Positions 1 through 5,199 of a DNA stretch of 6,249 bases are shown here, piece by piece. The notes beneath the pieces are model-generated. The model did not search any database, was not told the DNA's origin, and saw only the letters and a list, made by a program, of their open reading frames with translations. The DNA comes from CAYWNA01 sp964459305 (lineage in GTDB: Bacteria > Planctomycetota > Planctomycetia > Pirellulales > Pirellulaceae). Both the position numbers and the translations under genes were made by a program. Numbering within the stretch: position 1 is the stretch's first letter; every line of letters begins with the position of its first letter. The DNA lies in contig CAYWNA010000437.1 of assembly GCA_964459305.1 (NCBI GenBank), positions 1-6,249 on the forward strand. The letters are read 5' to 3'.

Positions 1-1288
1 CCAGGGTGGGTTCGTCGCGCTGGCCGCTGATCAGGCCGTCGTATCCGCGCAGTATTGTGCCCAACATCCCGCTTTGGACCCCGCGGCGGTCGCCACTGAC
101 GAGCATATAGCTCATCATGGGCTCGTATCCCGTGTTGACGTAGGTGTGGCCGCTGTCGGGCGTGTCTTGGCGATTGCCGATGTGGATGGAGTGTGCGAGC
201 GAGGCGAAGTGGTTTGCGGCGACGTCCATGGCCGCCTTCCAGGCCGGGTGGGAATAGTACTTGGCGAAGTAGCGGGCGCGGCAATAAACCATCAACGACT
301 GATAGGTCGCGTGCCGATCGCCTACAAACCGGCTTCCGGGAACGTAGAAGTGCCCCTGCCCGCCGGCAAGCTCTTGGGTTACACGGAGGCGCTGCTCGTC
401 GGTCAGGGCAGGACTTTCCTCGATCAGGTCCCAGAGGAGGATCATCGGGTGGGCACAGTAGTGGTAGGACCCGGCGAGGGGATGCTGTTTGTTTTCGATG
501 CGTTCACCGTCGACTTCCCAGAGTTCCTCGATCGTCTTCTCGTCGGGGAAGGCAAGACGCAGGAACTCTCGGACGAACTTCTCATCTCCGGTCATGTAAT
601 AGAGCGCCATGTTCCGGCCCACGCTGTTCCAGCCGAAGTAGTCGGCAGGCGAGCCTTTGGAACCCCATGCCCGGCACGCGGGCGCATTGGCGTTTGGAGG
701 TACTTCCAGCCCGGCGCCGAGTCCGACCCGCAGGGTCCAACCGAGCGACAGCGACCCGTTACGGGCCGAGTCGGTCGCCAGGGCGAGGAACTGCTCGACG
801 GCCTTGGCCATGCCTTGATCGTCGCTGCTGCCGATCAGAATAGCGTTGTGGCCCGTGGCAAAAGGGTCATGCAGCGATCGGACAACGTAGCCGCCGGCCC
901 CAGGATACTTCAAATCGAGGTAGGTGTAGTAGAAGTTGTAGAGCTGCTCGATCACCGAGTTGGTCGAGCGGTTGCCCAGGATGACGAGGTTCGGGGCAAA
1001 CGGCAGTTTGACGTCGGCATCGCGCACGACAGGGAGCGTAGCACCGGTCGTCGTCTTCACTGCCTCGACGATCCTGCCGGCCAGCGCATCGTAACAGCCG
1101 TCGGCCGGAGCGACCACCGCCGCGTTCGGCCTACCGTCGCGCACCAGCGCGGTGTCGATACACATGTCCTTGAGTTCGGTGACCGGCGGTGGCGCCTCGG
1201 CGGCTCGCGCGGCTCCTCCGATCAAAGAATCGGCGAAAAACGCCGATACACCAATCAGCAGCGGCAACGTTGCCTTGGCACACGACAT
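1..1288 (-). CDS. Secreted protein with GH67N-like domain and predicted alpha/alpha-toroid, 3' end outside window
   Basis: Reading the minus strand from the ATG at 1288-1286 gives 429 uninterrupted codons up to the window edge, so the C-terminus is missing. Residues 1-30 form a signal peptide (K5, hydrophobic core LPLLIGVSAFF, then GGAARAAEA with likely cleavage after A29 or A30), so the product is exported. Residues about 50-185 (AAVVAPADGCYDALAGRIV, LVILGNRSTN, GHNAILIGSSDDQGMAKAV) resemble the small alpha/beta domain found at the N-terminus of GH67 alpha-glucuronidases and beta-hexosaminidases. From about 215 the chain is rich in amphipathic helices and aromatic/His pairs (DYFGWNSVGRNMALYYMTGD, GSYHYCAHPMILLWDLIEE, HATYQSLMVYCRARYFAKYY), as in alpha/alpha-toroid glycan lyases and hydrolases. 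I recognise no exact family or catalytic residues. The start is supported by GGGGAGG 7 bases upstream. A role in polysaccharide breakdown is inference from the fold and the neighbours. Confidence 0.85.
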   Translation of the reverse strand, partial: MSCAKATLPLLIGVSAFFADSLIGGAARAAEAPPPVTELKDMCIDTALVRDGRPNAAVVAPADGCYDALAGRIVEAVKTTTGATLPVVRDADVKLPFAPNLVILGNRSTNSVIEQLYNFYYTYLDLKYPGAGGYVVRSLHDPFATGHNAILIGSSDDQGMAKAVEQFLALATDSARNGSLSLGWTLRVGLGAGLEVPPNANAPACRAWGSKGSPADYFGWNSVGRNMALYYMTGDEKFVREFLRLAFPDEKTIEELWEVDGERIENKQHPLAGSYHYCAHPMILLWDLIEESPALTDEQRLRVTQELAGGQGHFYVPGSRFVGDRHATYQSLMVYCRARYFAKYYSHPAWKAAMDVAANHFASLAHSIHIGNRQDTPDSGHTYVNTGYEPMMSYMLVSGDRRGVQSGMLGTILRGYDGLISGQRDEPTL

Positions 1289-1295
1289 CTCGGGA

Positions 1296-1302
1296 CCTCC
1301 CC
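1296..1302 (-). promoter_or_regulatory. Ribosome-binding site of the left-hand secreted protein gene
   Basis: On the minus strand GGGGAGG lies 7 bases before the ATG at 1288. It is a strong Shine-Dalgarno match and fixes the start that leaves a complete signal peptide. Confidence 0.75.
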
Positions 1303-1392
1303 GTGTGTAAATCCTGCGGGTACGATTCGACGGGCACAACGGCAGTAGCGTACGCTTCCGTTTCGGGGCGAGCGTAGACCCGTTCGACGCGC

Positions 1393-1421
1393 ATTGTACG
1401 ATGCCACCCGTCTACTGCCTA
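1393..1421 (-). promoter_or_regulatory. Possible sigma-70-type promoter for the left-hand gene
   Basis: The minus strand carries TAGGCA (1421-1416, 4 of 6 to TTGACA), a 17-base spacer and TACAAT (1398-1393, 5 of 6 to TATAAT). It would give an untranslated leader of roughly 100 bases before the ATG at 1288. Such matches occur by chance and promoter consensus in planctomycetes is poorly defined, so this is tentative. Confidence 0.25.
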
Positions 1422-1463
1422 CAATCCGCGCGAATCGTGAACGATCTCGTGCGGTAATGAGAC

Positions 1464-1600
1464 AACCACGAAAAATACAAAATACACGAAAAAGCACGAG
1501 ACAGATGAAGTTGAAGTTGCCACGTCTGCGACCGAAGTCGACCATGGCTCACGAGTGCGACTCCCTCTTCATTTCGTGTGTTTTCGTGCCGTTCGTGGTT
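1464..1600. repeat. Imperfect inverted repeat built of TTTTCGTG-like units
   Basis: The left arm (1464-1510) and right arm (1567-1600) are roughly reverse complements. The outer ends pair perfectly (AACCACGAA at 1464-1472 with TTCGTGGTT at 1592-1600), and so do the inner ends (ATGAAG at 1505-1510 with CTTCAT at 1567-1572). Between them the left arm is about 13 bases longer. Read towards the outer end, each arm is a run of short direct repeats of the type TTTCGTG: three in the right arm and three to four degenerate ones in the left. The 56-base centre is unrelated and GC-rich. My impression, which I cannot check here, is that similar TTTCGTG strings recur between genes in many environmental bacterial genomes, which would make this a copy of a dispersed non-coding repeat. 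It lies between divergent genes, so a terminator role is unlikely. Confidence 0.6.
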
Positions 1601-1717
1601 GGATCGTCTTCTCTTTGGCGAATGATCTTGGTGCCTCTTGTGTTTTGCGGAACTGCGCTGACGGCAGATGCGACGCGTGCGGCCGCGGGCGATGGGTCTG
1701 GATGACTGCCTGGCGTC

Positions 1718-1745
1718 GAAGATGACCGGTACAATAGTCGTCTTC
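1718..1745 (+). promoter_or_regulatory. Hairpin or operator enclosing a TACAAT box
   Basis: GAAGATGAC (1718-1726) and GTCGTCTTC (1737-1745) pair over 9 bases with a single G-U pair and leave a 10-base loop that contains TACAAT (1730-1735), a good -10 match. No convincing -35 element lies 16-18 bases upstream. It sits 92 bases before the start of the plus-strand gene. It could be an operator over the promoter or an RNA hairpin in the leader; the sequence does not decide between these. Confidence 0.3.
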
Positions 1746-1826
1746 TGGTGAGAGTCAGGCGATGTTTAGACCGGGTCGAGCGGAGCGGTTGTGGCATCGC
1801 AGCAGTCCCCTTTCTTCAAAGCAATT

Positions 1827-1831
1827 GGAGG
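1827..1831 (+). promoter_or_regulatory. Ribosome-binding site of the TsaA-like/EF-hand gene
   Basis: GGAGG lies 6 bases before the ATG at 1838. This selects 1838 over an upstream in-frame ATG at 1748, and it leaves a clean signal peptide at the N-terminus of the product. Confidence 0.75.
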
Positions 1832-1837
1832 CGTTCT

Positions 1838-2597
1838 ATGAGAACTTGGACAACCAAGTGGAAGCGATTCGTGCTCGTGATGGTTGGCGGGGTTTCGCTT
1901 GCGTTGGCCGCGGGCGTCGCCCGAGCCCGGGAAGACGAAGGAGAGGCCAGGCAGTTCTTCAAAGTCTTTCCAGTAGGAACCGTGGAGAAGAAGGAGCACG
2001 ACGTGCCTGAAGATCGCGGACGAGTACGGGGAAGCGTTGAAAGGCCTGGATGGGTTCTCCCACGTCGTCGTGCTCTACTGGTTCCACAAAAACGACACGC
2101 CGGAGAAGAGGGGCATCCTTCAGACGCGGTTGGAACGTTTTCCCGACAAACCGTTGGTCGGCGTGTTCGCGTGCAGGCCGCCGGTGGGCCCGAACCTGAT
2201 CGCGTTGAGCACGTGTCGGATTCTGTCCGTTGAAGGCAAAACCGTGCACGTCGCGAGCATCGACGCGTTCGATGGCACGCCGATCCTTTCGCTCAAACCT
2301 CACGTCCCCAACCTCGACAGCCCCAGCAACGTCAGGCTGCCTGACTGGTGGAGGCCACCGGGGTTCGGCGGTCCCTTTGGCCAAGGTCGCGGCGGCCCGG
2401 GTGGACCCGGCGGCGGCAGTTTTGTCGAGTTCGTGATGGGCTTCGACAAGAAGGGCGACGGGAAAGTCACCAAGGACGAGATGCCCGAGCGGATGAAAGA
2501 GCGGTTGCTCCCGCGCGCCGACACCAACGGCGACGGCGCCATCGACAAGCAGGAGGCCGAAAAGGTGGCGGACCGGTTCGGGCGCGGCGGCCGCTGA
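1838..2597 (+). CDS. Exported TsaA/TrmO-like domain protein with C-terminal EF-hand pair; frameshift near 2006
   Basis: Two frames must be joined to read the gene: codons 1838-2005 (56 residues), then 2007-2597 (196 residues plus TGA), 252 in all. Residues 1-30 are a signal peptide (KWKR, then FVLVMVGGVSLALAAGVARA). Residues about 41-160 match the TsaA/TrmO-like fold: FPVGTVEKK, then after the break ALKGLDGFSHVVVLYWFH, GVFACRPPVGPNLIALS and SIDAFDGTPILSLKPHVP. Characterised TrmO is a SAM-dependent methyltransferase acting on t6A37 of tRNA. Residues 170-194 are a Gly/Pro linker. Two EF-hands follow: D203-E214 (Lys at position 3, probably weak) and D228-E239 (DTNGDGAIDKQE, canonical). Export and EF-hands make cytoplasmic tRNA modification doubtful; a calcium-stabilised extracytoplasmic protein is an inference. 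In the second frame the only start is a TTG at 2037 without a ribosome-binding site, which would omit the signal peptide and the start of the domain. The break may be a sequencing error or a real lesion. Confidence 0.8.
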
Positions 2598-2696
2598 TAT
2601 TTTGGTTTCCTGCCGCGCCGGCCTGGCTACTGGAGATCGAACGCGATTCCGAGGGCAATCAAACGGCCTGCTGGACCCCTTGTTTCATGTCGACGC

Positions 2697-3607
2697 TTAT
2701 GGCGCCCTTTTCTCCCATGTCCCTTTTTTGAAATCGGGGATCTCCTGCGGGCGGCTGCCCTCGGCGAGCGACTTGGCGGAAAGGGGAATGATCGAGCATC
2801 AGGCCGCCGCGTCGTAGGCATCAATGGGCGGGGGACCGCCGGAGCGGATCGCCTCGAGGAACTCGTGGATTATGAAAAAATCGCCGCCGCTGTGGCCGGT
2901 GTGCTTGGCCTGCTCGCCCCATTGGATCCATTTGGGATGCGCGAACTCCTTGGCGTAGTTGTCGATCGGCTGCCAATCCTTGGCGCGGTCTTCGATCCAG
3001 ACCTCTTGGCTTGAGCCGCCTTTTGTCGATCTGGAGCGTGCCTTGAGGCCCTGCAGGTTATGGTGTAAATCATCAGGTGACGCCAGTAGCAGCAGTTTTC
3101 GGCGAGCATGTATATCTTGCCGGTCTCCTCGGTGGCACGGACGAGGCCCCAGCACTCGTCCATTGTCGTCGCTGCGGAAACCTCGCTGAGGACGTGTTTG
3201 CCCGTCCGGAGGCCGTCAATCGACATTTCGGCGTGGACCGGCTGTGGCGTGGCGACGAGCACGGCATCGAGATCGTCGCGCTGGAGCATCCGTTGGTAGT
3301 CCTTCGGCCCCTTCGAGTAGCCGGCAGGCTTACGCCCGTCCCGCGCCCGCTCGACGATAGCGATCGCGCAGTTGAGATGCACCTCGTTGATGTCGCAAAG
3401 CGCGGGCACCTCGACGCCCGCCTTGAGCGCAACGCGAAGCAGGTATGTCCCCCGATTCCCGACGCCGATGACGACGAGTCGAATCATTTCTGTGGCCTCC
3501 TGTGCCAACCCCACGCCGCCGAGCCCCGCGGCGACGCCCGCCGCGGCCCCTAACGAGCCAGCCAACGCCTGGCGACGGGTGATTTTCTTTGAATGCTGTT
3601 CGGACAT
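2697..3607 (-). pseudogene. Decayed Tat-exported Gfo/Idh/MocA family oxidoreductase
   Basis: The ATG at 3607 opens a frame that begins with a twin-arginine signal (KKITRRQALAGSLGAAAGVAAGLGG, residues 7-31), then a Rossmann nucleotide-binding domain with VVIGVGNRG (G48, G50, G53), DLDAVLVATPQPVHAEM and GKHVLSEVSAA, where SEV replaces the usual EKP. Homology stops after AENCCYWRHLM (about 3070). The C-terminal part resumes in another frame at about 3062: HNLQGLK, VWIEDR, AKEFAHPKWIQWGEQAKHTGH and GGDFFIIHEFLEAIRSGGPPPIDAYDAAA. It meets TGA at 2801-2799, then continues in the same frame with CSIIPLSAKSLAEG to TAA at 2697. The sum is about 300 residues where relatives have, from memory, 420-450, so roughly 130 residues of the substrate domain are missing. 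Family members are NAD(P)-dependent sugar or sugar-acid oxidoreductases. The gene is last in the minus-strand cluster, 39 bases after the propeller gene. In the first frame alone the protein would be 245 residues with an unrelated Arg/Ser-rich tail. Confidence 0.85.
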
Positions 3608-3613
3608 GGTTTT

Positions 3614-3619
3614 CTCCCT
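3614..3619 (-). promoter_or_regulatory. Ribosome-binding site of the Gfo/Idh/MocA gene
   Basis: AGGGAG on the minus strand lies 6 bases before the ATG at 3607. It supports the start that includes the twin-arginine signal. The same hexamer serves the gene upstream. Confidence 0.65.
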
Positions 3620-3646
3620 GTTGCTGGCCCAACCTTTGCCCGAGCG

Positions 3647-5152
3647 TCACCTCCTGCTTGCACCTGAGGCCCTTGTTACGGGGTTCCGGATACAAGACGA
3701 GGGAAAACTCATTCGCTTTGGACCGGCCAGACTTTCGCCGTAGCGATACAGATAGACGTTCCTCGTGGTCGGCGGATGATTGGAATCCCCGTAGCTCCAG
3801 ATCACGCGAAAGTCCGCTTTTCCGCCGTTGTAGACCACCTTCACATGATTGTGGGAATACTTGGAACCGGAAGTGATGTGGCGGGTGTTGGTCCAGGTCT
3901 TGCCCTTGTCGGCCGATGTCCATTCTTCGATCTCACCGCCGTCTTCGTGGTCCTGCGAGGCGGTTGTCGGCCCGTAGAGCCGGATGTCATCATCCGCAAG
4001 AATCACAAGCCCGCCCGCATCGTACATGTGGTCGCCGGCGGTCACATCGGACTTCCGCCATCGGTGCTCGCAGTACGTGGCGACTTTCCAGGTGGTTTCA
4101 TACGTGGCCGTGTCTGAGTCGAGGAAGAGGATGTAGGGAGTGCCGGCTGAGTCGAGTTGAATGTCTTTCAGCCAGACTCCGTGCTCGCCGGAATCGTGAA
4201 CCAATTCGGCCGCGTCCTCGGTGATTGGAAGCGAATACACACTTCCGTCCCTTCTTTTCCACGTGGTTCCACCGTCGTCCGAATAGGCGTAGTAGACGTT
4301 GTATCTTCTCGCCCAGAGAGCTTTCGTCCGAATTTCCTCGGGCGAGCCGCCTCCCATCTTCGACCAGGCGATATGAAGCTTCCGCGGATAGACTCCCGTC
4401 TCTGCAATGGAAACCGAATAGATGGCCGCTCCGCCAAACTCGACCAGATTGACCGAGGGCTGCCAAGATGTGGCACCGTCAGTTGACTTCCTGTAACACC
4501 ACCCGAGGCCTTGACGGTAGGAGACGAATACCTCGCCCCTGTTCAACTGCCAGGGCTGAGGATATGACGTGCCCTTGTCTTCGATGTCAGCCATAGTGAC
4601 CCACTGCGAGATGTCGTACGGCGACACTGATTTGACGACCTTCGTGGGATGACCGTGCGCCCCAAAGAACACGCAAATATATCCTGCCTCGTCAATCAGG
4701 ATCGTTGGGTTGCGGTGAGCGTCCATATTCGGATTCGTTCCAAGAACAACTGGATCGGCAAACGTCTTGCTGACATGATCGTAGTAGCTGATCGTTGGCG
4801 AGTTCTTTGGGTTTCCGAAGACGAAAAAGGTCTTGTCTTCTGAGGGGGCATAAACCGCTATTGGGCGGTGCCATGCGCAGTAGGTGGCCATCGGTCCCGA
4901 ATATACCGTGTCCTTGCCTGGATAGACCCTGGCATATTCCTCGGCCGGATAGCCCTTGTCAGGCCGACGACTGCCATAGCCCTTGGCGGTGCCGGCCGTA
5001 TACCAAATCCCGTGCGATTCTTCCGCCTGCTCGGTATCGCTCTTCGTGATTGCCGGCTTGCCGGCGTGCTGTTCTTCGCAATGTGCCACAGGGCAAACGC
5101 ACACGATGCTCAGCCAAGTTGCAGGTACGCCGATCGTGGATGATCTCACCAT
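3647..5152 (-). CDS. Secreted BNR_4-type beta-propeller protein, putative glycan-active enzyme
   Basis: This intact 501-residue protein starts at the ATG at 5152 with AGGGAG 7 bases upstream. Residues 1-25 (MVRSS, then IGVPATWLSIVCVCPVA) look like a Sec signal, with no good lipobox. The remainder matches the BNR repeat-containing family (BNR_4): HRPIAVYAPSEDKTFFVFG (95-113), ISYYDH (121-126), MDAHRNPTILIDEAGYICVFFGAHGHP (143-169) and SYPQPWQLNRGEVFVSYRQG (196-215). Two perfect Asp-boxes are visible, SDDGGTTW (291-298) and SADKGKTW (413-420), and a degenerate one, STDGATSW (223-230). They mark successive blades. BNR_4-type propellers are found in ulvan lyases (PL24/PL25) and in many uncharacterised secreted proteins; Asp-boxes alone also occur in sialidases. 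A lyase or hydrolase acting on an acidic polysaccharide is an inference. The last 25 residues are Arg/Ser-rich and fall outside the domain. It lies 47 bases downstream of the phosphoesterase gene and 39 upstream of the oxidoreductase remnant. Confidence 0.88.
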   Translation of the reverse strand: MVRSSTIGVPATWLSIVCVCPVAHCEEQHAGKPAITKSDTEQAEESHGIWYTAGTAKGYGSRRPDKGYPAEEYARVYPGKDTVYSGPMATYCAWHRPIAVYAPSEDKTFFVFGNPKNSPTISYYDHVSKTFADPVVLGTNPNMDAHRNPTILIDEAGYICVFFGAHGHPTKVVKSVSPYDISQWVTMADIEDKGTSYPQPWQLNRGEVFVSYRQGLGWCYRKSTDGATSWQPSVNLVEFGGAAIYSVSIAETGVYPRKLHIAWSKMGGGSPEEIRTKALWARRYNVYYAYSDDGGTTWKRRDGSVYSLPITEDAAELVHDSGEHGVWLKDIQLDSAGTPYILFLDSDTATYETTWKVATYCEHRWRKSDVTAGDHMYDAGGLVILADDDIRLYGPTTASQDHEDGGEIEEWTSADKGKTWTNTRHITSGSKYSHNHVKVVYNGGKADFRVIWSYGDSNHPPTTRNVYLYRYGESLAGPKRMSFPSSCIRNPVTRASGASRR

Positions 5153-5159
5153 TTCTGTT

Positions 5160-5165
5160 CTCCCT
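5160..5165 (-). promoter_or_regulatory. Ribosome-binding site of the propeller gene
   Basis: AGGGAG on the minus strand lies 7 bases before the ATG at 5152. It supports the start that gives the product its signal peptide. Confidence 0.65.
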
Positions 5166-5199
5166 GCAACGATGTTCTAGCCTTCCGGCGTGCGTTTGA

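Larger units (their letters stand above)
1289..1837. other. Divergent intergenic region without a credible gene
   Basis: The 549 bases separate two genes transcribed away from each other, so promoters for both are expected here. Short open frames cross it, but none has a ribosome-binding site, domain or signal peptide, and one of about 100 codons simply runs through the inverted repeat. The region contains a possible promoter facing left (1393-1421), an imperfect inverted repeat (1464-1600) and a hairpin with a TACAAT box facing right (1718-1745). Around the repeat the composition is visibly more AT-rich than in the flanking genes. Confidence 0.7.

Noticed and set aside
74..1348. Open frame of 424 codons on the plus strand covering most of the left-hand gene
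   Set aside because: It is the antisense of the minus-strand gene, which has a signal peptide, a ribosome-binding site and recognisable domains. The plus reading is Arg/Val-rich, has no domain and runs past the real gene's start into the intergenic region. Long antisense frames are common at this GC content.
1394..1705. Plus-strand frame of about 100 codons in the intergenic region, with a hydrophobic stretch near its middle
   Set aside because: It runs straight through the inverted repeat, has no ribosome-binding site, and its hydrophobic stretch comes from the TTTCGTG-rich right arm.
2006..2010. Programmed frameshifting in the TsaA-like gene
   Set aside because: The first frame has no stop or slippery run at this point and continues to 2233, so the known +1 mechanism (stop codon in the decoding site) does not apply.
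2598..2696. Bidirectional terminator between the convergent genes
   Set aside because: I found only the short palindrome GCGGCCGC at the end of the gene and no stem followed by a T-run on either strand.
2799..2801. TGA read as tryptophan (alternative genetic code)
   Set aside because: Only one such codon was seen, in a gene with other lesions, and intact genes here use TGA as a normal stop.
2799..3155. Independent 118-residue minus-strand gene
   Set aside because: Its N-terminal third is the out-of-frame reading of the oxidoreductase gene. The rest is the C-terminal half of that same oxidoreductase.
3644..3652. GGAGGTGA at the end of the propeller gene as a ribosome-binding site for an overlapping small gene
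   Set aside because: No start codon with a meaningful frame follows at the right distance. The next gene has its own AGGGAG 6 bases before its ATG.
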